NCBI GenBank assembly: GCA_023055355.1
Contig: JALJCS010000001.1
Location: 52,147,381 to 52,211,380 of the forward strand
Reading direction: 5' to 3'
Origin: Agelaius tricolor
Taxonomy: Eukaryota > Chordata > Aves > Passeriformes > Icteridae
DNA length: 64,000 nucleotides
Made by a program: the position numbers and the translations under genes. Position 1 is the stretch's first letter; each line of letters starts with the position of its first letter. Shown one piece after another: positions 1-11,987 of this stretch. The notes under the pieces were generated by a model. The model saw nothing but the letters and a program-made list of their open reading frames with translations. It searched no databases and had not been told where the DNA came from.

Positions 1-2170
1 CTATCAAAGTTCAAGAAAAAAAGAAAACTCTCCCCTTTTCTAGATTAACTCAAGCAGTCAGGATGTAAGCTTTTCTTGCATTCCTTTTTATTTACTTTCC
101 TATCACATAGATGAATGAATTTTTAAAGGATGTATGCTGCTGTGTTTAATGTTTATATGCAATGGCTGAAAGAAAGTCTTTTAATTCAGAAATGCATTCA
201 AACTACTTATAATTTCTTATCCATCTGTGTTTAGACTCAGATTTAAAATCAACTGAAAAGTCTCACACTGAGTTTAATGGACAAGGAGCCAGGCCCTTAC
301 AGTGTGGTCATTGCCACAGACTCTGATTCTGCAACTGACTCCATGTGGGAGTCAATTGAAGTCAATGATGCTTCAAGAGGGAAGCTGAATCTGTCTGTGC
401 AAAGTCAATTGCAGGACTTATGCCTTTGTAACTAAGCATTGTGTTTGCATCAAAAATGCATTGATCTGCTCTCTGAAGAACATAATGGAAGCCTCTATTC
501 TCAGAGTAGTATTTCTCTGCTCCTTCCATGTCTCATCATGATTTTCCCTAATTTGTATCTATACATGCTCTGTTTTTTTGAGAGGTTTTTAATATGATGT
601 GTAACTACATTCATTTTTGTTGGGACTGAGAACAGATTATTTGTTTACCAAGCTTTTAAAAAGAAAATGGTGATGAAAAAGATATCTGCAAATATAGAAC
701 TACTCTGTAAGCAACATGAATATAATAAGAACTGTGTCAAAAACTCTGTTGTATCTATAAATGGTTTAAAAGGTTAATTGTCTGAGTTTTATCTAATGGA
801 TTCAGGTAATTAAAATACAAGGGAGGTTTGGGTTTTTTTCTCTAGTTTTTTTCCTGTGTAACTAAAAGGAGTAGAAATCATTAAATCAAACTTCACAGTT
901 TCATCTATACAATGAAGAAATTTGTGTTACCCAAAACTTTAAAAGACATTCAGAATGACAGAGGTTTATATACAAACAGACAGGACAATTATCTTTGAGT
1001 AATTGTTTTTTCAGACTAAAGGCTTCAGATCTTAGCTGTCACACTGAGTTTTTCATATTTTCCCCTTCTGATTTGTCTAACCCAGAGGTCATTAGACACT
1101 TCCCCAGGATGGAGAAAAGAAGGTTTAAGGTTCTCAGCTGCCTGAATAGATTTAGAAAAACAGATTGAGGTTGTTTGCTTGGAAAAGCGGAGTATTGGCC
1201 AAGAGGGGAAGGCAAAAAGAATCTCCTTGAATTAAGGTTGCTGTACTGAAAAGAGATTCAGTAAATAAATATTGAATATCAACCAAAACATTGCATTTAG
1301 TTTGAGCTCTGCCCTGAAATCTGGCAATGAGCTACAAAGGACTTCCAAGGAAGAGGGCAGGAGCTGGTGAAATTCAGTAGGGTGCAGAAACAGTATAAAA
1401 AAAGAAGTCTATGTTATTACCTTGACTACTAATTCTTGACTTACCTATTGTCCCTTTGGTAACATGGGCTAGTTGAGCATTCCATTCTCCCCTGTTTATC
1501 TATTCCCATGAAATTGTACAGCAGGCTGAGCATAGATACAGTGTAAGTAAAAATGTTAAAAGTTGCTGTTGTAAAGTGTGTATAAGCCTTAAAGATGGCT
1601 GGAAGGCTTCTAAAAATTCCTTTGTTTCTCCCAAAGAACAGCTCAGACAGCATTGTTAATATACACTGTTTACCATCTTAGCTATTTATGTACATTTGGT
1701 GTCAAGTGTGCTTAGTATGCAGGGTTTTAAATGTAACTAAAACATATTTTAATTAATATGAGCAAAGATCAGTGCAGACCTCTGAGACATGAAGTAGGGA
1801 AGTGTTGGTTTTCTCCAGCTTCACAGCAGAGGCATTACGAATAGCTTTTGACTGCCAGCCACAAGCAGCAGGCACAGATGTAAGGCCCATTTTCAATGGT
1901 TACTTTTCTGCAGGCAGAGATGCCACTTACCCTGCTGAAAAACATCCAGACAGGCTGTCCTGGCTGCACAACAGCAGGTTAGAGAGAAAACAGCCTTTGG
2001 ATGATGGGTGAAGTCTGAAACTTTATAATGGCCTACCACAGAAGAAAAAATCCTGATTCTTGCCACGCAGCCTGTGGGGAAGCTGCAGAGGAGGAACGAA
2101 ATGGCAGCAGCTGATATTACTGGCAAAGAGAAAGTCCAGCTTTACTTTGTGGATGTGAAAAAGGAGGACA
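1..2170. other. AT-rich non-coding sequence, no gene seen
   Basis: This stretch has frequent stops in all frames, short A and T runs, and no recognisable repeat family. The longest open frames are about 70 codons, overlap one another on opposite strands and resemble nothing known. I see no exon, RNA gene or mobile element here. Confidence 0.6.
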
Positions 2171-2174
2171 CACT

Positions 2175-2212
2175 GGCTTTCTGAATGTTGCTTTGCAGGC
2201 ATTCAGAAAGCC
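2175..2212. repeat. Perfect 13-bp inverted repeat (hairpin)
   Basis: GGCTTTCTGAATG at 2175-2187 is matched exactly by CATTCAGAAAGCC at 2200-2212, leaving a 12-base loop. The 38-base hairpin is shorter than a usual microRNA precursor. No terminator or gene lies next to it, so no function is assigned. Confidence 0.75.
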
Positions 2213-2689
2213 TGCATTTCTGGTTTTAATCTGGCCTATCCTAAAATACACCTCAAACAATATTTTCATATTAAAATTGAATGTCTGGATAATGACTCTT
2301 CCAGCTCATGTGCAGCTTTATGTAGCATTTCTGTTTACATAACTATACAATTTTGACTAGATTAAGGTCTTTAGTATTTTTTAAAAAGCCTGTAGTTTTC
2401 TATTAAAAATCATCAGATTATGTCTTGAAGTAGTTTGCTATAATTAGGAAAACTGATTTAACAGTTTAGTAATTTTAGATCTTCTTCTCTCTTAAAATGC
2501 AAATTTTTGTTAATTTTAAACCTTTTATAGCTAGTATTTGGAAAAAAATTAATAAGGAATATGACAGCCCTAGTTATTTCTGGTAGTGTTGTCACAAACT
2601 TCTTCAAAATTTCAGATTAATTTCCACATCATATAGAGTTTTTTCTGTTTGCTACTGATGGTTAACAGAATCTTTTACTCTATCCTTGC

Positions 2690-4170
2690 AGTGTGACCTT
2701 TTGAAACAAGACCAAGTCCTCTACCAGGAAACCATCTACACTGTAGGTGCTCTGGGATGCTGTGCTGGAGGTGGCATTCTTGTAGGCTTGTAGTTTGATT
2801 TGTTGTAAACTTTGTTGACAGGTCCCTTGATGTTATCTATTTCTCCTTGGATCTCAATGAATTCAGTGTGAGGATAGCAACTTCTGAAAATGTTTATCTG
2901 AATGTGCAAAAGAGAGTACATAATTTTAAGTCCATACAAGACTCAAAAGTAAAATGGAAACACTGGTAGAAGATCCATGTGAAGTAAATAAAGACAACCT
3001 CACCTCAATTACTTAGAAATGTCATGTGATGGTTGGATGACATTGGTTGAAAATATAATCAGCCACTCTGGGAGGACAAACAGTGTTGGAAGCTGTCTTT
3101 CCAAGGGAATTGAATGTTATAGGAAGCATATAATCTTCCTGGATATTGCCAGCTCTAATTAGTCCTGTTAGGAATAGGGTGACACTGTTTACCCATTTTG
3201 ATGTTTGACTAGTGTATTTCTGCATTTTATCAGACCCCTGTTTTCATGCATGCACATCATATTCACAACTTTCCTTCCTGGATCTGCTCTGTGAATGGAC
3301 CTGTCCATGTTAATCACAGAGTTTTCAGTTGCATGCCTCAGTATTTTCTTGCTGTTGAAGCCAGTCTGAAGTGTTTCTCTGCAGCCTTACTTCTGGCCCC
3401 ATTAGTCATGAGCAGTTTTGCTGTCTTTAAAGTGCTCATTTATGAAATCATATTTGTTCTAATTTTAAAGCAGTTTCTCCTGTATCCCACTGTTTTCCTT
3501 TTTTTAAAGCACTTACTATTGGTGTCTTCCTGTCTTTGTGCCAAGAAGTGCCTCCAAGGTCTGGATTTTTCTGTACTGTATTCATGATGTCCTAAAGGTC
3601 CACATGCATCCACATACTCATCATTGTTTCCAGATGTAGTTCTTGTTTCCTCTGGCCATTGTCCACAACAACCTCTACCACACAGTACTTTATACACAAA
3701 TATGTTCCACCATGTACCTGCTCTAGTGTAAACATACAACACAGCTGCTGCAGCAACAGATTTTTTGGTGGGACGACAAAAAAAAATATGGGACTCACTC
3801 TCCTTGCACCCTCTCCTGCTTCAGCAGGTACCAAGAGCAGTGAGAGTGGGACAGACTCATTAGGATGCCTGAGCTGGAAGCTGAGCATGACCCCCTACCT
3901 AGGCAGAGCCCTTGTCAAAGTTTAGTCCAGACCAGGGTCTATCTAACAACCTGTAATCATCAAACAAATGATAGGGCAGAAACCTGGCCCAAGATCAGAC
4001 TAGAAAACCACAAAGCAAGTCAGGAAGAGCAGGGAACACATCTCAGGAGAGGTGTGGGTGCTTTGATCTGAGCCTGAATGGAGCCCCTCAGGTCACAGGC
4101 CTCAGAGACACTGGCTAGGCTGGTCAAGGCAAGTGTGCCCATGGATGCCCTCAGGCTCCTCAGAGTTGTC
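2690..4170 (-). other. Unclassified block with G+C-richer part and short minus-strand frames
   Basis: From about 3580 to 4170 the sequence is visibly richer in G+C and less repetitive than its flanks. On the minus strand there are overlapping frames of 98 and 100 codons (3592-3888, 3440-3742) and two separate 67-codon frames (3022-3225, 2736-2939). None carries a motif I recognise. Their mixed residue composition looks less like AT-rich noise than most frames in this window. The frames lie in different phases and are broken by stops, so if coding ancestry exists it is decayed. Possible explanations are an old retroelement with its leader, a processed pseudogene or chance. There is no poly(A) tail or clear target-site duplication to settle it. 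Confidence 0.25.
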
Positions 4171-7100
4171 AGGTCTGTTTTCTTTTCTGAAGACTATCTT
4201 TTAAAGGGGGAGGAAAAAACTTGCTGAAATGTGCTGCTCTCTGGTTTCTATGGCTGGGGTTGCTTGGACACTGAAATCTCTGACTAGTTGTTCTTAATCT
4301 ATTTAATTTTAACTCAGTTGTCTACTGTCTCTCACTTGGCTGCCATTCTCTTTCCTTCTGCTCAGTCACCACTTGCAATAAAGCATTCAGACAAACTGTT
4401 GCAACTACAACAGCAGCTAGCAAAACGCAAACAATTATGCAATTCTAGCAGAGCGAGGATTGTTTCCTTCTTTAAGACAAGTATTTCACAAATGCTTGTC
4501 TCACTGCCATATTTTTTACTTGTCAAGTTGTTTGTGTGCTAATAAAAAACTTTATTCTAAGAATATTGGCAGTATCCCATTCCTTTATTGGTCCCTTTCC
4601 TGAAAGGTTAGCAGTGACAAATGCTGCAAGAACTAAAGCCATGCAATCATTGTCTATACTGCTCATCCATCTTCTGCTCCGCTCAGTAATGTGCCAATAT
4701 TCTCTCTGCATTTGAGAAAATGTTCCTTTGGATATTTCAGTGAATATCTACAGTTTTCTTTGTGTGCAATTGACAGCTATCTGTGGTCTTACAAAGCAAG
4801 GAGAGAATATGATCACATCAGCAATGCTAAAAGGATAGATAGAAAGTTTTATTAGTACTAACTCAGTGATGCACCCTGTGGTATAGCCTCTGATGTGACA
4901 CTATTGCTCTTTGATATATCCTTATCTGGAATTGTGATTCCCCAGTTCACCTGGGTGAAATTACAGGAAATTGGATGCCAGATAACACAATACAATTGAA
5001 CTGGCTTGAATGGATTCTTTATATGTTTTAGGTAATCTGGAATATTCTATAACTTATATCAGATGTCCAAGCTCTTCATGTGCATTCAGGCAGTCTGGTG
5101 ACAGTTGACTGCTAGGGTGCAAAGTGCTGGGATACCCAGACACAGGGTATGCTCAGCTAGGAGAGATGAATCCTTCTGAGTTCATTTATAAAAGGGAACT
5201 GGTTTTGGCTTTTAGGACAGCCTCTAGATGATTTAGAAACAAGTACTGGCTTATTCACAGAGATCCAAATCATTACTCTCTTTATGCCTTATTTCCTGGT
5301 GAAATAAGAATGAGAAGTGATCTAAGGCACCAGGTACTCTTCCAAGGAGGTGCCTGCATTCACTCAAGAGCAACCAAACAAAAAGCCACTTCCAGCATCA
5401 TCTAATTGCTGGTCCATAAATACTTGTAATACATAATAGAGATAGCACCTAACCTGCAAGGTGAACTGGCCAAGTCTGTTAGCCAACTTGGCAATGAACT
5501 GATACTTGCATTCCAAAAGACTGGCTTACTCACTGGAAAAAACTCTTGACCTTCTTGTTTTGTGTGACAATTAGACCCGCATTAAACTATGGGTGCATTT
5601 GTCAGCACATCTATGCCACAGGAGCACTCTTTCTTTTGCCATGTCTTGCTCTCTCCTTTCCCATCTTTTCCACCATGCAAATGCTCTTTTATTTTTTCTT
5701 TATAAGTCTTGTATTTCCTTGCTGCTAATAATACCTATTTTACTTTTCATGACAGTTAAAAAGGGTATATCAGCTTGCTAATTGGTAAGAGAACAAAACC
5801 TCTGCTTATTTACAGATTTACATAATCAAATTTGTTTTGTTGTATAAGCACATCCTTTTAAAACTACGTTAATAGACTGCACTGTTTCCCCCTTCTTTAT
5901 CACTGATTGAATCGGTTATCTAGTGACAAATATCAAAATGATTCTACAGATGTTTATGGAGCTGCAAAAGAATACTCAATATTTTTACTGCCTTAGGAAA
6001 AGGCTTTACTTTAGTTTCACTCTCTGCACACTTTCCTTGGTAAACTTCAAAGGAAAAGAGCAAACAGTAGGAAATCATTAGTTGGTACTGACAGGTCAAT
6101 GCAGTGAGATTATTCCTATAGACTCTAGACTTGCTGTGTGTTTAAAGATAAAAGATAATATAATTGCATTTTTTTTCAATTTCTTACTGTCCAAAGAGAA
6201 TGTATTTTTCTAAATAGGGTAATTTTTGCTGAATGGGTCCACAAGTGTTCTCAGAAACTGCAGCTGTAGAAATATTTTGGTACTGGCATGAGATTTTGTA
6301 CAGATTTCTCAAAAATTGGGAACCAACCCACTGTTTTGCCACTAAACTGAACATATCTTTCTATATATTTTTACTTCATCTCAATTTTCAGCTCATTGAA
6401 GCATCTGCCAAGAAGATACCTCTTTCCAACTGGATGGAAAATTATTCTTTGAATAAAGCAACATCATGGTGTGCCTTCCATGGAATCCTCTGACAGCGAG
6501 AGGAAACTGTAATATCATCATTAAAAATTGTTCTCACAATTCAGCATCAGATTTACCAGTCTCAGTTTAGTTTTCTAAAACTAGGGCCTTACTTAAAATT
6601 TTATTTTAATTGGCAAGAGGTGCCAAACATCAAAAGACATTCAGCAGCAGTGTTCTGGTGCAGATATAACTTTTAAAATTTGAGCTATTAATCTTTGAGA
6701 AATTCTAGTGTTTTTCAATGAAAATATGTATGTTGTTGTTTCCTTGCTTGGGGTCTGATACAACACCTTGTCCCAAAAGTAAGCCTTACTTGAGAACTTA
6801 ATACAGTTTGGATGAGGATCTTCATTTTTGAATGTCTTGTACATTTACAGATTATAAACACTGTTTTGACCTATCGTTTGGTTGCAGATTGTCTCATGAA
6901 AAAACACTGCAGAAAAAAATCTGCTATTGAAAACAGTGATGTTGTAGCATTTCTTCTAAACAGAAGAATGTTTAATGATCAATAAAATGAGCTCTTGGCA
7001 GTCATTCAATTTGATGATTAAAGAATTCCTGCCTTTACAATAACAATGTTATAATACAAAATAGCATTAGGAAACTGCACTGGTTGGTTTGCAATGAGTC

Positions 7101-9900
7101 ATAGCTATGCAATTATGGCTCTGCAATTGCCCAGGCATGACATCATAAAACCAACTGTCAAAACACAGACTTAAAAATTGTTTTAAAAAGTTGTGGTTGG
7201 TTAGTTTAAAAAGGCCAGCATTCTCTGAGTATCTTGTGTGTTACATATGTGTGTTACATGCATGGTTAGTCATATCTACTGGCAGATGAGATTTCCATTG
7301 CAAGCCTTCATGGATGATTTTGCAGATATCACTTTCACTGACATTAAAATATAAAACACAATGAAATTTTAAAAAAATCAAGTGATGGGAGACCTTTTTG
7401 CTTTTCTTTGAGGGCAGAATATTTTCTGAAAGTCTAACTTTTTCCTGCTTTCCATCAAAGGCAGAAAATCCTGATGTATACAGCTGGCTTAATGTGACTG
7501 GTTTTGCCATTGCTCTGTAATGGGAGAGCTCAGAGAACTGGCAAATTTAATATTGCATTACATGTTCCAATATACTTCTTAATTCCTACACTGGGCTTCT
7601 AATGGCCAAACTATGGTGCTGACCTGTTGTATTTCATGTGGGCAGAGATAACAGCATTAGAGCCTCAGTGCTTCATCTTGTTCTATGCTATTCTGAGAAG
7701 CTTCATCATTTTTCCTGTAATCAATTCCTGAAGTTTTGACCGGTATCCTAAAGCCATTTTAAGTGAACTGCACTAGCCAGTGAAAAGTCAAAGTAATATG
7801 AATACCAGAGGTAGAAGTAAAAATACCCAAGATTTACTTTAAGTATCTCTTCTGTCATAGTTTGAGGTAAAAAGCTTAGCATTGCACTTTTGTCTGAATT
7901 TAAAAGGAATCTAAAATTCAAAAGGAAACATCTTTTTAATCCAAAGAATAATTTTAGGATTTTTAGGAGAATAAATAATTTAAGTCCAGCTCAAGTGTGG
8001 AAGGGAATCTGCTGAAGTTTTTCAGAAAGATTTGAGAGACAGACAGATAAACCATAGTCAAATACACACTAAAATCTCAATACTCTGAGCTTAATATCAT
8101 GCATAAATGTCTTAACCACAAGGCTATGTAGCTTGTGTCTCTTTTTAATCACTTAATACACTAGTATAATTCAACGTAAGCTGGACCAGAGACTGAGCTG
8201 TCCATGTTTGCTTGTTTTGACTCTACTTCTGAATTTTTTTCCAGTTATGTGTTCTTCAATACCTATTAAAATTCTGTAGAAGAAAAAATGAAACTTGGAA
8301 AAATATTTATATGCTTTTGTCAGCAACTTTTTTGGTGCTTATCTTCAGCATCCCAGATGATCCCTTTCAGTTCTAACCAAACAGCACTGATTTCTTCACC
8401 CTTCTTGGATCCAAAAAAAAAGACTAAGATAAAAAGTTGCTCTAGATGTTTTCTGATGAAAGTGTGGGACAGTAAAAGCAGTCAGCTAGACTTGTTCCAT
8501 TTTCTTTGCTGGAAAAAGAGCAAGAAAAGGCTCCATAACTGGGATTCAAAGCAGGGTGCCTCCAAGCCTTGATCCCTGTTTCAGACTGAGAGGAGAAAAT
8601 ATGACTTGCCAACCACCACCAAGACTGTGTGTGTTCTCATGCAGTGTCTCTGCTGGGGCAGTGGAGAAGAGGCAGTGGTGGGAGGTAACATTACATCATT
8701 ATATCCTACTTGTGAGGCAGACCTTAAAGGGCTAGTGAGCCTCAGAGTCCCTTCACATTCAATCCTGATTAACAGACTGGGCTTCTGACTTCTGGCATTT
8801 CTCTGTAGAAAGTGTAGTTCTGATGCTAACTCCTTTACCTCAGCCTCCATGGAGCTGTCAAAAGGCTTCAGTCAAACTCCCACTCATCCACAGGTAAAGA
8901 GATTTCTGTATGCACTTGCACTGTTTGATATTGCCATGTATTTTCTGGTTGGAGTAGCATATCATCACAGAGCATGCTCTGCTTTGTCAGAACAGTTTTC
9001 CTTTCTCTTTATTTGTGGTTAGTGAGGTGCCTACTCTGGAGCATGAAAGTTCATTCCTGATTTACCTGGATGATATTTTTATCACACCCTTCCAAGTAAC
9101 CTATCCCTTTTTTATGTTTTAGCCTTGGTTCATTAACTTTTCACCCTGGGAATGTAGTAAACAGAGAAAAATCAATTCTGACTCAATCCAGCTCTCTAAA
9201 CTTTCTGGAGTTCTTGTTCAACACTGAAACCATGACCCTGGAGAGTCCTCTTTCATAGAGAATATATATTAACTTTGTCAGTCAGTCTGATTAAATCTCT
9301 CTCCCCCTCTTCCTCTCTCTCTCATTCCTGTCTTCTAGTCTCTTTTTAGCCTCCTTTTATGCTAGCCCTTACTGAAATGAGATATAACAGAACCACACCA
9401 TTTTTACCCTTAGGAGATAGCTGCAGATATTACCTGATTGATGGCTACTCTATTTTTCTTCCGAATGTGTTTTTTACACCTGTCACCTTCTCTTCTTTCC
9501 CTGAAACCCAGAGTAAAAAAAAGGGAGACAGCAAGTAGGTCCATTAAAAATTCATACTGTGCTCCTCTGCAGCAGTAAAAACAAAAATATCCCTTATTCT
9601 GAAGTGTAAACTACCTGGGGCAGCAAATGCTACGGTTTCAAGGGAAGTCTGAATAAGACAATACAGAGGACCTTCAAGACCAGAGTTAATTAAAACTTCT
9701 TCCAAGTACAGCGCATCAGAATGGAATTTTTAAAACCCTCAGAAGAGACCAATAACATTTTTCACATTGTTTTTATATCTTTCTTCACATAAAAAAGTAC
9801 ACAAGACAAAGAAAAATAACAAAACAATGATAGCAAGACTTCCTCCACAAATTTTTAAACCTGCTTAAACTTGTAGAAAAAAAAATCGAAGTATTAATTC
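4171..9900. other. AT-rich non-coding sequence, no gene seen
   Basis: Long unique-looking AT-rich DNA. Open frames reach only about 94 codons and are not recognisable. The only local structure picked out is the bZIP-type motif cluster at 7091-7145, listed separately. I recognise no transposable element here, although very old ones could be missed by eye. Confidence 0.55.
7091..7145. promoter_or_regulatory. Candidate cluster of bZIP-type binding motifs
   Basis: TGAGTCA (7095-7101) is a perfect AP-1 core. TGACATCA (7138-7145) is close to a CRE/AP-1 variant. Three GCAAT blocks (7091-7095, 7110-7114, 7124-7128) resemble C/EBP half-sites. The motifs are seen directly. A regulatory role is only inference, because such short motifs also occur by chance. 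Confidence 0.2.
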
Positions 9901-9921
9901 CACGTACAGAAAAAATGGAAT

Positions 9922-9963
9922 ATCCGCCAAGTGGATATAACAAGTGGTTATCCTCCAAGTGGA
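9922..9963 (+). repeat. Short direct duplication with three CAAGTGG motifs
   Basis: ATCCGCCAAGTGGA (9922-9935) is repeated with one change as ATCCTCCAAGTGGA (9950-9963). A third CAAGTGG lies between them (9941-9947). CAAGTG is an E-box variant and also resembles the NKX-family core, so this could be a homotypic binding cluster. It may equally be a small slippage duplication. Confidence 0.6.
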
Positions 9964-10904
9964 AACAGGCTATCTTCTGACATAAGGACTGTCACTTTAC
10001 ATTGTGTCAGAACACAATTTTATTATAGTTCTAGGCCATATTCCTAGTGTTCTTTCTAGATGACAGGCAAGATATGAATACACGAGTTTGGATATCAGTA
10101 TAGCATAGTCTAGGTTAATTATCCTTGCAGAGATGCACTGAAATAGTCCTTTATTTCTCCCAGAACTCTAACTGGCTCAGAGATTTCTGCACAGGAGTGG
10201 ACTGCCCCACAAAACATACCCCTTACACAGAGATGCCAGTTACTTACATAAAAAGGCTACTGGGAGTTCTATACTGATCTGAACAACATTGGAATTTGAC
10301 ATCATAAAGAAATGGTCAAACTTTGCAAACTGTCTCTGAATCCTCTGTATTATAAACTCATTTCATAGGCAACAAGGATCCACAGGTCTTAGAAAATCCT
10401 GTGTGAATGTGAACTCAGGAAACCTGAAGAGTGTCTTTGACTCCTTCTTGTATGAGTTCTGTATTCCATATATTGATCTTAATATGAGTCCAATACTCTG
10501 TTTTGGAATCTCTTCTCTGAACTGGTGCATTTATGTGGGACGTCTATATAATATCAACTCCACCTTTCCTTCCCCACTCATTTTTACACTTAGTCTACTA
10601 ATTTCTTATAATGTAAAAAAAAGGAGGCAACGTATAAAGCACTAAATTGGAAGGCCACACTCTCTAATCTTGTCTGATAGCACTTAAAGGTCTAGAAGCG
10701 CACTGGAGATCAGATAGGTATTGCTGAATTTTTCTGAACTGGAGGCAATGACACTGGCTATGTATAACAGGAAGACTTGGTCAGCGAGTCTTACACCACT
10801 AGCAAACTTGCATTAGAGAGCAGAGTGCAGGCCATTTTGCTAGAAATGGTGCTTTTGCATCCCTGTTACTCATAAGCAGATGAACAAAGCAAATGCTACA
10901 GCAG
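9964..10904. other. Non-coding sequence, no gene seen
   Basis: AT-rich unique-looking DNA with one unremarkable 80-codon open frame (10403-10645). I see no recognisable element. Confidence 0.5.
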
Positions 10905-11080
10905 TAGAAGCCAGTAGGTCCATCCAGTTGGCCCTATATCTACCAGAGGTCAATGCCAAAATCTTTGGAGGAGGTAATAAAACCTGTATTATGTACCCAA
11001 ATTTGTAATAATGTATTATGGGGATAAATTTCTTCATGATTCCAGCTGGTGATCAGTTTATATCTTGAAATTATCTGTGG
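10905..11080 (+). repeat. Probable ancient amniote interspersed repeat remnant
   Basis: The order of short blocks (a 'ccatcca..ggccctat' start, 'ccagaggtcaatgcc' in the middle, then 'ggataaatttcttc' and 'gatcagtttatatc') resembles a decayed interspersed repeat found in reptile and bird genomes, where a similar 'valley' of sequence precedes a 'tttcttcctaacccc' segment. The match is from memory and weak. Neither end is defined and no family name is assigned. Confidence 0.3.
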
Positions 11081-11901
11081 ATACACTCAATAATTTTTTT
11101 TTTTGTTGGCAACATCTAATTATTAGAAAGCAAACAAATCCAGTAACATTAAAAGCATTGCTGAAACACTGCACAGCTCATCTTGGAAAATTATGGGTTT
11201 GTTTTTATTTTTTACAAATAATGTTACAGATGGCATTAGCATAGAATTTGCACAACTTAAGGGCTGCTTTAATAAACATCTAGTGTCAAAGTCAGCAACA
11301 AAGTCAGCACCAGAAAGAGCTAGTGTAGCCTTTTATTTGCTGTTTCTGTATCTTAATAATGATCCTCAGCCAGAGACAGGAGACACTTGTATAATATTGT
11401 GAAGGAGAAAAGACAAGACATTGTGATTTGCAGTTGGAAACTTGTATTTGCAATATTCTCCTCTCACAGGATGGAAATGTTAATATTGTGAAGCACTGTA
11501 TAGAACTGATGATTCCTAATGAAGGTGGTATTTTCATGCAACAGCAGCATGGTATGTTATGACTTCTCAGTGAGTATGTCACCGTTATATTCATCCGTCT
11601 CATGACTTAGTGCTTCATTCCATTGTAACATAGCCTTAATTGTTCTCTACATGACTAAAACAATGGAATGTTTCACAGAATGCTCCATTAAGCAAAAGAT
11701 GAACCAAGGGGTACTGGAAATATGGAGACATTTTAAGATTGGTACTCTCTCCTGGAACTATGAAATGTTTATTTCTAGAATTCTTATTTTTCTTCCACTT
11801 TTCCTCACTCCCAAGTACTCGAAACTTTCTTTTAAGGGAACTGGCATGTGTTTATGCTGGACCTTGTGAGATCTTATGCATTTTTCCAGTGTTATTCCCT
11901 T

Positions 11902-11987
11902 AAAAAAAACAAACAAACCAAAACAACAGCAACATAAAAACTAAAACCAAACAAAACCAAAACACTCACCAAAACCTAAAAAACAGC
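11902..11987 (+). repeat. A-rich low-complexity tract (AAACAAACC-like)
   Basis: About 85 bases composed almost entirely of A with interspersed C (aaacaaacc, accaaaac and similar units). It could be the old tail of a retroposed sequence or a simple low-complexity expansion. No recognisable element precedes it on the plus strand. Confidence 0.75.
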
